Translations under genes and position numbers: made by a program
Source of the DNA: Paraburkholderia phenazinium
GTDB lineage: Bacteria > Pseudomonadota > Gammaproteobacteria > Burkholderiales > Burkholderiaceae
Reading direction: 5' to 3'
Assembly (NCBI RefSeq): GCF_900141745.1
Contig: NZ_FSRM01000001.1
Coordinates: forward strand, 4,030,001 to 4,094,000
Length of the DNA: 64,000 nucleotides
Notes under the pieces: model-generated
The model's input: the letters and a program-made list of their open reading frames with translations, nothing else
What the model was told of the DNA's origin: nothing
Databases searched by the model: none
Shown: positions 35,730 to 44,455 of the stretch, in pieces
Numbering within the stretch: the first letter of the stretch is position 1
Layout of the letters: every line of letters starts with the position of its first letter

Positions 35730-35763
35730 GACCGGAGTCGGTGTCTGAACGCCTGCTCTGGTC
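35730..35763 (-). promoter_or_regulatory. Conserved 5'-leader hairpin, copy B (before the sugar-binding protein)
   Basis: This is the same element as at 19025-19058, with the outer stem GACCGGAG/CTCTGGTC (one G-T pair) and an inner 5-bp stem. Relative to copy A, the inner stem has changed one C-G pair to T-A and others to wobble pairs, so pairing is preserved. It sits 18 bases before the start codon and is followed by GACATAGGAGAC. Confidence 0.7.
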
Positions 35764-35902
35764 TCATCACGGTTGTTGATCTATGAGGCACTTTCGTGCG
35801 CCTCGGTTTCCTGCACTGCTTCGGCTGTGCTGCCCTTCGTATGCCCGTGCTGCCCCTGCTGCTATCGTGCCGAACCACCCTCACTGCCTGCCACACCGCC
35901 GC

Positions 35903-36916
35903 TTATCGCCGCCCGCGCTGCAAAAATGCCACGACGATAATCACCGCCCCCTGCACCGCCGCGTTCAGGTACACGCTGATGATGCTGGTGAGATTCAGAA
36001 TGTTTGCGATCACCGACAGCAGGATCGCCCCGATCACCGTGCCGATCACACGTCCCTCGCCGCCTTTAAGCGCGGTACCGCCGACCACCACTGCCGCGAT
36101 CGCCTCCAGTTCCCACAAGATCCCGGTCGTCGGCGTAGCCGAACCAAGGCGTGGCACGTAGAGCACCGTCGCAACGCCCACGCAGATGCCAAGCAGTACG
36201 TAGGTAATGATCTTGACGGTATCGACGCGAATCGCGGCATAGCGCGCGACCTGTTCGTTCGAGCCAATCGCCTGCACATGCCGGCCGAATGCCGTGCGGT
36301 TCAGGATCAGCGTGCCGCCCGCCGCCACCACGAGAAACACCCAGATGGGAACGGGCACGCCGAGCAGACTCGCGTAATACACGGGACTGTAGAGATCGGT
36401 CAGCGAATTGTTGAGCGTGAGCGCACCGCCGTCGGCAAGCCAGGTGAGCACTGCACGAAAAATACCAAGCGTGCCCAGCGTGACGATGAATGGCTCGATA
36501 CGCCCTTTGGTAATCAACAGACCATGCGCCCAGCCGAACAATCCACCCAACACGAACGCCAGCACGATGCCGATCGCGATGATCATGAGCGGCGCGAACG
36601 TATGCCCGCCGACACCCGCCGACAGGCCGTTCATCAGCCAGATCATGCTGCCGGCGATCAATGCGGCCATCGACCCCACCGACAGATCGATGCCACCCGA
36701 GATGATCACGAAGGTCTCGCCGACCGCGATGATGCCGATGAACGACGTACGCGTAAGCACGTTCATCAGGTTGTCGACGGTGGCGAAATCGCGATTGAGC
36801 AAGGTGCCGGTGACGCACAGCACGATGAGTCCAACGAGCGGTCCCAGCCCGTACAGATGATGCGCGAGACGCATGGCTCGGCCGGATTGTGCGGCTTCAG
36901 TGGGTGCCGGTCGCAT
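35903..36916 (-). CDS. Ribose-type sugar ABC permease
   Basis: This 337-residue permease (BPD_transp_2) has about nine to ten membrane helices. Its loop [22 protein letters not shown] (about residues 65-86) is diagnostic of the RbsC group, as is [19 protein letters not shown] near residue 275. It overlaps the end of the ATPase gene by 20 bases and would form a homodimeric channel. Confidence 0.92.
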   Translation of the reverse strand: MRPAPTEAAQSGRAMRLAHHLYGLGPLVGLIVLCVTGTLLNRDFATVDNLMNVLTRTSFIGIIAVGETFVIISGGIDLSVGSMAALIAGSMIWLMNGLSAGVGGHTFAPLMIIAIGIVLAFVLGGLFGWAHGLLITKGRIEPFIVTLGTLGIFRAVLTWLADGGALTLNNSLTDLYSPVYYASLLGVPVPIWVFLVVAAGGTLILNRTAFGRHVQAIGSNEQVARYAAIRVDTVKIITYVLLGICVGVATVLYVPRLGSATPTTGILWELEAIAAVVVGGTALKGGEGRVIGTVIGAILLSVIANILNLTSIISVYLNAAVQGAVIIVVAFLQRGRR

Positions 36917-38384
36917 GAGCGATCAACTCCTCTTCGGTCAGGTGGTCGAGATCGAGCGTGGCCTGTAGCCGGCCCGTGCGCATCACGGCGACGCGATGGC
37001 ACAGGCCGATCAGCTCGATCAGTTCGGATGAAATGACGATCACCGCGCGCCCTTGCGACGCAAGCCGGTGAATCAGGAAATAGATGTCGCGCTTCGAGCC
37101 GACATCGACGCCGCGGGTCGGCTCGTCGAGCACCACTACGTTCGGGTTCGGCTGCAGGTACTTGGCAAGTGCGAGCTTCTGCTGGTTACCGCCCGATAGC
37201 ATGCGGGCGCGGCTCGACAGATCGCCAGTGCGAATACCGAAGTCGCTCACCGCCTGCTTGAGGGCTGCGCGCCCCGCTTTCAGATCGAGCAGCGGATGCG
37301 TGTATTGCTCGAGCGTCATCAGGGTGAGGTTGTCCTGCAGGTTCAGATTGACGTGCAGCGCCTTGCCTTTGCGGTCTTCGCTCAGGTAGGTGAGCCCGTT
37401 ACGCATCGCATCGAGCGGCTTTTTGATCTGCACGGCGTGGCCGCCAATCTCGATGCACCCAGCAAGGCGGCGGCGCAGGCCGAGGATCGCCTCGAAGGCC
37501 TCCGTACGACCCGCGCCGACGAGGCCCGCAAAACCGAGCACCTCGCCCGCGCGAACCTCGAAGCTCAGGTCTTCGACCCAATCGGGTACAACGAGGCCTT
37601 CGACTTTCAGGGCGATTGCAGCGTCTGCAGAGACCGGCACTTTGTCCGGAAACATATCGGAGAGATCGCGCCCAACCATCAGATTGGCCATCTGTTGCCG
37701 TGCGAGTCCTGCGGTTTCCCCGCGTGCAACGAAACGACCGTCGCGCATCACGATCACCTCGTCGGTGATGTGCTCAACTTCGTCGAGCTTGTGCGAGATG
37801 TAGATGATGGTGACGCCATCAGCCTTCAGCTTCGTCATCAGCGCAAACAGGCGCTCGGTTTCGGATGGCGTCAGCGTGGCGGTCGGCTCATCCATGATCA
37901 ACAGGCGCGCCTTGCGCGACAGCGCCTTGGCGATCTCCACCATCTGCTTTTCGGCGACGATCAGATCGCGCACCTTGGTGTCCGGCGCCTTTTTCAAGCC
38001 GACCTGCGCGAGATGCCGCACTGCCTCCGCGCGCATCGCGGCGTCGTCAAGCAGCCAGCCGCGGCGCTTTTCGTGGCCCAGATACATGTTCTGCGCGATC
38101 GTCAGATGCTCCGCCAGGTTGAACTCCTGGTGAATCAGCACGATGCCGGCGGCTTCGGCCTCGCGCGAGCTGGCAAACTGCTGCGCCGCGCCGTCGATCA
38201 GCAAGGTGCCCGTGGTGGCCGCCTCATACCCGGCGAGGATTTTCATCAGCGTCGATTTGCCCGCACCGTTCTCGCCAAGCAGCCCGTAGATGCGGCCAGG
38301 CGTCAGCTCGAAACTCACCCCATGCAGCACGCGCACCGGGCCGAAGTCTTTGCGGATGTCGTCGAAGCGTACGGCGAGACTCAT
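36897..38384 (-). CDS. Sugar ABC importer ATPase (RbsA-like, two nucleotide domains)
   Basis: This 495-residue protein has two fused ABC domains, as in RbsA/MglA. Domain 1 carries [12 protein letters not shown] (about residue 37) and the Walker [12 protein letters not shown]. Domain 2 has the degenerate [11 protein letters not shown]alker A, signature [15 protein letters not shown] and [11 protein letters not shown]. It follows the LacI gene with only 3 bases between stop and start and overlaps the permease by 20 bases. It powers uptake of the same unknown sugar. Confidence 0.93.
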   Translation of the reverse strand: MSLAVRFDDIRKDFGPVRVLHGVSFELTPGRIYGLLGENGAGKSTLMKILAGYEAATTGTLLIDGAAQQFASSREAEAAGIVLIHQEFNLAEHLTIAQNMYLGHEKRRGWLLDDAAMRAEAVRHLAQVGLKKAPDTKVRDLIVAEKQMVEIAKALSRKARLLIMDEPTATLTPSETERLFALMTKLKADGVTIIYISHKLDEVEHITDEVIVMRDGRFVARGETAGLARQQMANLMVGRDLSDMFPDKVPVSADAAIALKVEGLVVPDWVEDLSFEVRAGEVLGFAGLVGAGRTEAFEAILGLRRRLAGCIEIGGHAVQIKKPLDAMRNGLTYLSEDRKGKALHVNLNLQDNLTLMTLEQYTHPLLDLKAGRAALKQAVSDFGIRTGDLSSRARMLSGGNQQKLALAKYLQPNPNVVVLDEPTRGVDVGSKRDIYFLIHRLASQGRAVIVISSELIELIGLCHRVAVMRTGRLQATLDLDHLTEEELIAHATGTH

Positions 38385-38387
38385 GGC

Positions 38388-39437
38388 TCAGGCACTCCCG
38401 CGAATCACGAGCCGGTGCGGCAACAGCACACCGGGCACGTTTGCCAGGGGATTCGCCAGACGCTGCAGCAACAGGCGTGCAGCGGTTTCGCCGAGCTCGC
38501 GCATCGGCTGGGCGATCGTGGTCAGCGGCGGGTCGATCTGCGCGGCGAGCGAGATATCGTCGAAACCGATCACGGCGACGTCGTCCGGCACACGCTTGCC
38601 GACGCTGCGCAGACCGTGAATCACGCCGATCGCGAGCGTGTCCGACACCGCGAAGATCGCGCTCGGCGCGTCGCGTTGCGCCATCAGCATCGCTGCGGCG
38701 GACGCACCCGCTTCGTAGTCGAGGCTGTTCAGATTCATGCGCCAACGTTCGTCCGGCGTGATGCCGGCGTCGCGCAATGCGTCGAGGTAGCCTTGCTGGC
38801 GCTGCCGCGCGTAAAGGTAAGCGACGTCGGAGTTGATCAGGCCGATCCGCCGATGCCCCTGCGCCAGCAGATGCCGCACGGCGTCGCCGGCGGCCCGGTA
38901 GTTGTCGATGCCGACATACGGCACGCCGACCGCCGGATCGAACTCGCAGCACGCGACCCACGGCAGCGCGCCGGACTCTTCGGCGAGCGCCTGCTGCACC
39001 GTGGCCGGGTCCAGGCAGATCGCGCCGTCGGCGCGACGCCGCCGCAGCAGGTCGAAGTAGCTGCGCTCGCGGCCCGGGTCGGCGCCCGTGTCGCATAGCA
39101 GCATGAAATAGCCGTGCTGACGCGCGACGCTGTCGATGCCGCGCACGATTTCCGCATAAAACGGATTGCCGACGTCCGGCACCATGGTCAGCAGCAGCCG
39201 GCTCTCGGCGGTGCGCAGGTTGCGGGCTAGCTCGTTGACGCGGTAGCCGCTCGCGTCCACTGCTGCCAGCACCTTGTCGCGCGTGGCGGGACGTACGTTG
39301 GCGTGGCCGTTCAATACCCGCGAAACCGTCGCCACCGACACCCCCGCCTGCTCCGCAACGCCCGCAATGGAGATGCCCTCGGACGATGGAGGTGCGGTTC
39401 GGGGCGCGTTGGTCTCTGATTGCGGCAGTCGGGACAC
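38388..39437 (-). CDS. LacI-family regulator of the sugar operon
   Basis: This 349-residue protein has the LacI helix-turn-helix at residues 22-47 (GISIAGVAEQAGVSVATVSRVLNGHANV) and a periplasmic-binding-type effector domain with GIDSVARQHGYFMLLCDTGADP and DVAVIGFDDISLAAQIDPPLTTIAQP. It is first in an operon with the ATPase, permease and binding protein. A palindromic operator-like site lies 15 bases upstream of its start (39452-39473), so autoregulation is likely. Confidence 0.92.
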   Translation of the reverse strand: MSRLPQSETNAPRTAPPSSEGISIAGVAEQAGVSVATVSRVLNGHANVRPATRDKVLAAVDASGYRVNELARNLRTAESRLLLTMVPDVGNPFYAEIVRGIDSVARQHGYFMLLCDTGADPGRERSYFDLLRRRRADGAICLDPATVQQALAEESGALPWVACCEFDPAVGVPYVGIDNYRAAGDAVRHLLAQGHRRIGLINSDVAYLYARQRQQGYLDALRDAGITPDERWRMNLNSLDYEAGASAAAMLMAQRDAPSAIFAVSDTLAIGVIHGLRSVGKRVPDDVAVIGFDDISLAAQIDPPLTTIAQPMRELGETAARLLLQRLANPLANVPGVLLPHRLVIRGSA

Positions 39438-39451
39438 AGTTTTTTGTCGCG

Positions 39452-39473
39452 AAAATGTAATCGATTACATTTT
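39452..39473. promoter_or_regulatory. LacI operator palindrome
   Basis: A perfect palindrome centred on TGTAATCGATTACA, extended by AAAA and TTTT, sits just upstream of the lacI-type gene. The central CG and symmetry are typical of LacI/GalR operators. Confidence 0.8.
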
Positions 39474-39663
39474 TGGGCGATGGAGCAAGGAATCGCAAGG
39501 TCTGTCTCGTAGGGATTAACACGGGCCGGGTTGGCACCAGGTTGCTATCGGATCGCCGTGCAGCCTGCTGTCCGGGAAACGGGTTTCGCCCCTGGTTTGG
39601 TACAATTCCGCAGTTGTCCCGAACCCCCACAGGTCGCACCTAAACCGAACCGCCGAACCCACC

Positions 39664-40317
39664 ATGAATATCGAACAAGCGCGTTTCAACATGATCGAAC
39701 AGCAGATCCGCCCCTGGGAAGTGCTCGACCAGGACGTGCTGAATCTGCTCTCGATCGTCAAGCGTGAGAATTTCGTCCCCACGGTCTATCGCGAACTGGC
39801 CTTCGTCGACTTCGAAGTGCCGCTGCCAGCTGGCCAGCACATGCTGGCACCGCGCGTCGAAGCGCGCGTGCTGCAGGAACTGGCCGTGAAGAAGCACGAA
39901 AGCGTGCTGGAAATCGGTGCTGGCTCGGGTTATATGGCGGCGTTGCTCGCCCACCGCGCACAGCACGTGCTGACCGTGGATATCGAACCGGAAATCGCTG
40001 AACTGGCCAAGGCCAACCTGGCCGCCAATGGTGTCCTGAATGCCGAAGTCGCGACCGGCGACGCCGCGCGCGGCTGGCCCGCAGCGGCACCGTATGACGT
40101 GATCTGCGTGTCGGGCGGCCTGCCGGTCCTGCCGCAGGAGATCCTCGAGCATCTGAAGATTGGCGGCCGTCTGGCTGCGTTCGTCGGCACCGCGCCGGTC
40201 ATGAAGGCGCAGATCATCACGCGCATCGACGAAAAGCAATATCGGATTGCCGACGTGTTCGAAACGTATGTCGAGCCGCTGATCAACGCCGTGCAGCCGC
40301 CGCGTTTCAAGTTCTAA
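39664..40317 (+). CDS. pcm: Protein-L-isoaspartate O-methyltransferase-like
   Basis: This 217-residue SAM-dependent methyltransferase is a Pcm family member, which repairs isoaspartyl residues. The N-terminal segment ARFNMIEQQIRPWEVLDQDVLNLL and GQHMLAPRVEARVLQEL mirror Pcm, and the SAM site is VLEIGAGSGYMAALLA (about residues 81-96). In Burkholderia this gene is next to a rhodanese gene, as here. A TACAAT hexamer at 39601-39606 may be part of its promoter; it is divergent from the LacI gene. Confidence 0.85.
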   Translation: MNIEQARFNMIEQQIRPWEVLDQDVLNLLSIVKRENFVPTVYRELAFVDFEVPLPAGQHMLAPRVEARVLQELAVKKHESVLEIGAGSGYMAALLAHRAQHVLTVDIEPEIAELAKANLAANGVLNAEVATGDAARGWPAAAPYDVICVSGGLPVLPQEILEHLKIGGRLAAFVGTAPVMKAQIITRIDEKQYRIADVFETYVEPLINAVQPPRFKF

Positions 40318-40330
40318 GGGTGTACCGCTG

Positions 40331-40654
40331 ATGCAAAACCTGACCGCTCCCGCTCTGGCCGAATGGCTTGCCGATCAATCGCGTCCCGCGCCCGTGCTGC
40401 TCGACGTGCGCGAGCCGTGGGAAATCCAGACAGCGTCGATCGCCGGCGCCGTGTCGATCCCGATGCGTGAGATTCCGGCACGCAGCGAAGAGCTCGATGA
40501 CGATGCGCAGATTGTCTGCGTGTGCCACCACGGCGCACGTAGCGCGCAGGTCGCGATGTTTCTCGAATCGCGCGGGCATAAAAACGTGTTCAATCTGCAA
40601 GGCGGGATCGACGCGTGGTCGAGACAGGTTGATCCGGCCGTGCCCACTTATTGA
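40331..40654 (+). CDS. Single-domain rhodanese (GlpE-like)
   Basis: This 107-residue rhodanese has the active-site loop VCHHGARSAQVA, with Cys around residue 65 in a CxxGxR-type motif (CHHGARS), and the family motifs LLDVREPWE and NLQGGIDAW. It would transfer a sulfane sulfur, for example from thiosulfate to a thiol acceptor. It lies 13 bases after the Pcm-like gene and is probably cotranscribed. A strong terminator follows. Confidence 0.9.
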   Translation: MQNLTAPALAEWLADQSRPAPVLLDVREPWEIQTASIAGAVSIPMREIPARSEELDDDAQIVCVCHHGARSAQVAMFLESRGHKNVFNLQGGIDAWSRQVDPAVPTY

Positions 40655-40685
40655 AATTGAAGAGTACGAAGCCAGCTTATCTATG

Positions 40686-40710
40686 AGCCACCCATGCGGT
40701 GGCTTTTTTT
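40686..40710 (+). terminator. Rho-independent terminator after the rhodanese gene
   Basis: AGCCACC (40686-40692) pairs with GGTGGCT (40698-40704) over a 5-base loop and runs into seven T residues. Confidence 0.9.
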
Positions 40711-40830
40711 CGTCCATTTCGCGCGTCGCTATCCCGTAGCGATACTTCACGTCACAGATTAGGAAGTTTCCAGCGGCTCGACCTGCTCGTTGAAGGCAAC
40801 ATGCTCCGACTCAATTTCCGGAGCAGTCTG

Positions 40831-41331
40831 ATGAGATTCGTGAAGATCGCGCTGGCCGCAGCAACGCTGCTGCCGCTCACCTCCCACGCCGTGCTCGGGG
40901 GCGCCCCCGCAGCGGGGTCATCCGCTCCCGTGTCGCTGCATGCCACCCGGCAGGCTGCATCGTCCGCTGCATCCACAGCGTCCGCTTTATCTGCTTCCGT
41001 AGCGACGCCCGCCTACTCCACCTCAGCCTATTCCGTGTACGAGTCGCGCGATGCCGACGGCATCACCGTGCGCGAGTATGTGCTGCCGAGCAACGTCGTC
41101 TTCGCGCTCACGTGGCAAGGCCCGGTGCGACCCGACATGAAAGCGCTGCTCGGCAACTACTTCCCCCACTTCGTCTCCGCGGGCGAAGAACGTTTGCGCG
41201 GCACAGGCGCGCTGATCCAGCACAACGGCGAGCTTCAGATCGAGTCGGCGGGACGCCCAGGACATTTCTTCGGCACCGCCTACCTCCCCCGCCTCATGCC
41301 CGCCGATCTCCGCGCAAACAACCTGCAGTAA
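40831..41331 (+). CDS. DUF2844-family exported protein
   Basis: This 166-residue protein has a signal peptide (MRFVKIALAAATLLPLTSHA, cleavage near residue 20). A Ser/Ala-rich linker leads to a DUF2844 domain with SVYESRDADGITVREYVLPSNVVFALTWQGPVRPDMKALLGNYF (about residues 68-111). I start at 40831, with GGAG upstream. The DUF2844-DUF3443 pair is a recurrent neighbour in Burkholderia, so a joint envelope role is likely; no enzymatic motif is obvious in this half. Confidence 0.85.
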   Translation: MRFVKIALAAATLLPLTSHAVLGGAPAAGSSAPVSLHATRQAASSAASTASALSASVATPAYSTSAYSVYESRDADGITVREYVLPSNVVFALTWQGPVRPDMKALLGNYFPHFVSAGEERLRGTGALIQHNGELQIESAGRPGHFFGTAYLPRLMPADLRANNLQ

Positions 41332-41362
41332 CGCGCCGCCGCCTTCCCGGAACACCATCAAA

Positions 41363-42691
41363 ATGAAGACCTTCAGCCACACCCTCGGCGTCGCGCTACT
41401 GAGCGCCAGCGTCGTCCTCTCCGCATGCGGCGGAGGCTCCGGAGAGAGCAGCACGAACAGCGGCATCAACTGGCCGGCCTCGGCAAGCTGGCCGGTGACG
41501 CCCACGCCGCCGTCTCCGCCCGTCGACACCAGCAACTCGGTGCCGATCGTCGTGGATCCCTCGATGGACGCCGTCAACCAGCCCTCCGTCACGGTCACGC
41601 TGTGCCCGGCCGGTGCCCCCAACAACAGTCAGTGCGTGACGGTGACGAATATGCTCGTCGATACCGGCTCGGTCGGCGTGCGGGTTGCCAGCAGCGCGCT
41701 GAGCCCTGCGTTGAACGCCCAGTTGCTGACGCAGGTCGGCGCCACCGACGACAAGGTCGGCTCGGCGCCAATCGTTCAATGCGCGCTGTTCGCGTCCGGC
41801 TTCACATGGGGGCCCATCAAGCGTGCCGATGTCATCCTGGGCAACAAGAAGGCGAGCAACATCCCCATCCAGGTGATCGGCGACGGCGGGTACACCGCGC
41901 CCGATGACTGCACCTCCCGTGGCGGCCCAGACCTCGGCCCGCTCCTCGGCGCCAACGGCAACCGTGCCTTCAATGGAATCGTTGGCATCGGCCATTTCGT
42001 GCGTGACAGTTCGCTCGCGGCAAAGTCGGTGATTCCGGCGGGCTACTACTATTGCCCGACCACGGACTCATGCACCGGCACGCGCGTACCGCTCACCAGG
42101 CAGGTCATGAACCCGGTTGCAGGTTTGGCTACCAATAACAACGGCACCGTCATCCGCCTGCCCGCGTTGCCCGCGGGAGGACAGGTCCGGGTGACGGGAC
42201 AGTTGATATTCGGTGTCGGCACGCAGGCGAACAACGCGCTGCCGGCCAACGCGAACATCTTGCAGGTGGATGGCAACGGCCTTTTTACGACCCAGTACCA
42301 AGGCCGCGCGATCATCAACAGCGCGATTGACAGCGGCACCAACGGCTACGCCTTCTCGGACGCCACGATCCCGACCACGGGCGAGTGGTACACGCCACCG
42401 AGCGACCAGGCGCTGTCGGCAACCATGGCGTCCACTAACGGGACCGGCAACCCTGTCATGGTGCAGTTCTCGATCGGCAACGCGACCAACATGATGGGAA
42501 GCGGCTACGCTGCCTATGACAATCTCGGCATGTACCTGGCCAGCCTGCCGGTCTACGACGTCTCCACCAACAACATGTTGTCCGAAGAGGGCTTCCTCTG
42601 GGGCCTGCCATTCTTCTACGGCCGAAGCGTCTATACCGTGCTCGAAAACGCCAGGGTAGGGACGCAAGCGGGGCCGTTCGTAGCGTTCTAG
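41363..42691 (+). CDS. DUF3443-family lipoprotein, pepsin-like motifs
   Basis: This 442-residue lipoprotein has a signal peptide with a LSAC lipobox (C22) and a Gly/Ser-rich linker. The body has two aspartic-protease-like triads, LVDTGSVGVRV (D100) and AIDSGTNGYAF (D323), separated by about 220 residues. Between them is NGIVGIG (204-210), reminiscent of the DGILGLG loop of pepsins, and the end (WGLPFFYGRSVYTVLENA) resembles the last strand-helix unit. DUF3443 has no assigned function; a bilobed pepsin fold is my inference. It is paired with the DUF2844 gene 31 bases upstream. Confidence 0.8.
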   Translation: MKTFSHTLGVALLSASVVLSACGGGSGESSTNSGINWPASASWPVTPTPPSPPVDTSNSVPIVVDPSMDAVNQPSVTVTLCPAGAPNNSQCVTVTNMLVDTGSVGVRVASSALSPALNAQLLTQVGATDDKVGSAPIVQCALFASGFTWGPIKRADVILGNKKASNIPIQVIGDGGYTAPDDCTSRGGPDLGPLLGANGNRAFNGIVGIGHFVRDSSLAAKSVIPAGYYYCPTTDSCTGTRVPLTRQVMNPVAGLATNNNGTVIRLPALPAGGQVRVTGQLIFGVGTQANNALPANANILQVDGNGLFTTQYQGRAIINSAIDSGTNGYAFSDATIPTTGEWYTPPSDQALSATMASTNGTGNPVMVQFSIGNATNMMGSGYAAYDNLGMYLASLPVYDVSTNNMLSEEGFLWGLPFFYGRSVYTVLENARVGTQAGPFVAF

Positions 42692-42989
42692 GTTTCAGAC
42701 GCGCCGCGTCATTCGTGCATGCAGGAGGCTGGCACCGCAAGGTGGCCAGCCTTTTTCATTTGCGAGCGGTGCGCCGCCCTCATGCACAAAGGCGCGGCGG
42801 CGATGCACCTTGGCCGCTCGCTGGCGGCCAGGCACGCTTCGTTGCAGCGCGACGCGCACCGCAACGAGGCGAGGCATCAGCGCATGCACCACATTTGCGC
42901 CCATCCGGCATACCGGCCGCCGATCGATCGGGACAGTGCCTACCGCACCGCAGCGCCCCGTGCGCGACGCACAGGTCACTCTTACCGCT
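42692..42989. other. Region between the DUF3443 gene and the urt promoter
   Basis: No credible gene lies here; open frames on both strands have no domain support. It holds a terminator at 42726-42756 and, further right, repeated ATGCACC words (near 42802 and 42884) that resemble halves of NtrC sites, upstream of the sigma-54 promoter. Confidence 0.4.
42726..42757 (+). terminator. Rho-independent terminator after the DUF3443 gene
   Basis: AGGCTGGCACC (42726-42736) and GGTGGCCAGCCT (42741-42752) form a stem with one bulged base and a GCAA loop, followed by TTTT. Confidence 0.8.
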
Positions 42990-43005
42990 TGGCACGTGCC
43001 TTGCA
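42990..43005 (+). promoter_or_regulatory. Sigma-54 (-24/-12) promoter of the urt operon
   Basis: TGGCACG-N4-TTGCA is a perfect match to the sigma-54 consensus, with GG and GC ten bases apart. It lies 90 bases before the urtA ATG on the right strand. Urea transport genes are classic NtrC targets, so nitrogen control fits. Confidence 0.85.
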
Positions 43006-43095
43006 GTAGTTGTCTGGCAAGCCATGCCGGACAGCCTCGATGGCTGGAATCGACGCCCATAAAACATTCATTCAACCAAAGGCAAGGGGTAGCAA

Positions 43096-44394
43096 ATGAA
43101 ACGTCGCAATCTGTTAAAGCTCGGGTCAATGTCTGGCGCATTGGCACTCGCAGGCCAGAGTCCGTTTGCTAACGCGCAGTCCGACAGCGGGCCGATCAAG
43201 GTCGGCATCTTGCACTCCTTGTCGGGCACGATGGCGATCTCGGAAACCTCTCTGAAAGACACCGCGTTGATGACCATTTCGGACATCAACAAAAACGGTG
43301 GCGTAATGGGCCGGCAGATCGAGCCGGTAGTGGTGGACCCGGCGTCGAACTGGCCGCTGTTCGCCGAGAAGGCACGCCAGCTCATCACCCAGGACAAGTG
43401 CGCGGTGGTATTCGGCTGCTGGACCTCGGTGTCGCGCAAGTCGGTGCTGCCGGTGTTCGAGGAACTCAACGGCCTGCTCTTCTACCCCGTGCAGTACGAA
43501 GGCGAAGAAATGTCGCGCAACGTGTTCTACACGGGTGCAGCACCGAACCAGCAGGCGATACCTGCTACCGAATACCTGATGAGCGCCGAAGGCGGCGGGG
43601 CCAAACGTTTCTTCCTGCTCGGTACCGACTATGTATATCCACGCACGACCAACAAGATCCTGCGCGCGTTCCTGCAATCGAAAGGAGTCCAGGACGCCGA
43701 TATTCAGGAAGTCTACACACCGTTCGGCCATAGCGACTATCAGACCATCGTCGCCAACATCAAGACTTTCTCGCAGGGCGGCAAGACCGCGGTAATCTCG
43801 ACCGTCAACGGCGACTCGAATGTGCCGTTCTACAAGGAACTGGGCAACCAGGGCCTGAAAGCGACGGACGTGCCGGTAGTGGCGTTCTCGGTGGGCGAAG
43901 AAGAACTGCGCGGTATCGACACGAAGCCGCTGGTGGGCAACCTCGCTGCATGGAACTACTTCATGTCGCTGCGCGATCCCGAGAACACCAAGTTCAAGGC
44001 GATGTTCGCCAAATGGGTCAAGGACAACAATCTGCCGGGCGGCGACAAGCGCGTCACCAACGACCCGATGGAAGCGACCTTCGTCGGTATCCATATGTGG
44101 AAGCAGGCGGTCGAAAAGGCCAAGAGCACCGATGTCGACAAGGTGCGCGTGGCGATGATCGGCCAGACCTTCAATGCACCGTCCGGCTTCGTGCTCACGA
44201 TGGACGGCAACCACCACCTGCACAAGCCGGTGATGATCGGCGAAGTACGTGCCGACGGTCAGTTCAACGTGGTGTGGCGCACCAAAACGGCGATTCGTGC
44301 GCAGCCGTGGAGTCCGTATATCGCCGGCAACGCGGGCAAGCCGGATGTCGTCAGTTCGATCCCGGCATTCCTGCGCCGCTCGCGGGTTGCGTGA
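43096..44394 (+). CDS. urtA: Urea ABC transporter binding protein
   Basis: UrtA captures urea in the periplasm for the UrtBCDE transporter. The 432-residue protein starts with a twin-arginine-like signal (RRNLLK, residues 3-8) and cleaves near FANA. The mature part has IKVGILHSLSGTMAISE and the UrtA-specific FGCWTSVSRKSVLPVFEELNGLLFYPVQYEGEE region. It is first in an operon preceded by a sigma-54 promoter and a strong AAGGGG-type Shine-Dalgarno. Confidence 0.95.
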   Translation: MKRRNLLKLGSMSGALALAGQSPFANAQSDSGPIKVGILHSLSGTMAISETSLKDTALMTISDINKNGGVMGRQIEPVVVDPASNWPLFAEKARQLITQDKCAVVFGCWTSVSRKSVLPVFEELNGLLFYPVQYEGEEMSRNVFYTGAAPNQQAIPATEYLMSAEGGGAKRFFLLGTDYVYPRTTNKILRAFLQSKGVQDADIQEVYTPFGHSDYQTIVANIKTFSQGGKTAVISTVNGDSNVPFYKELGNQGLKATDVPVVAFSVGEEELRGIDTKPLVGNLAAWNYFMSLRDPENTKFKAMFAKWVKDNNLPGGDKRVTNDPMEATFVGIHMWKQAVEKAKSTDVDKVRVAMIGQTFNAPSGFVLTMDGNHHLHKPVMIGEVRADGQFNVVWRTKTAIRAQPWSPYIAGNAGKPDVVSSIPAFLRRSRVA

Positions 44395-44455
44395 TGTAAC
44401 GGAGGGCGCGTGCAACTCGCGCCCGCCTGATCCAATTGCACTATCAAAGGGCATC

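Noticed and set aside
35783..39098. Long plus-strand frames opposite the sugar ABC and LacI genes
   Set aside because: These frames of about 417 and 600 codons lie exactly opposite the real ABC and LacI genes and have shadow-like composition.
42692..43095. Several overlapping frames of 90-150 codons between the DUF3443 and urtA genes
   Set aside because: They lie in all frames of the GC-rich intergenic, with no domains, and cover the terminator and the sigma-54 promoter.
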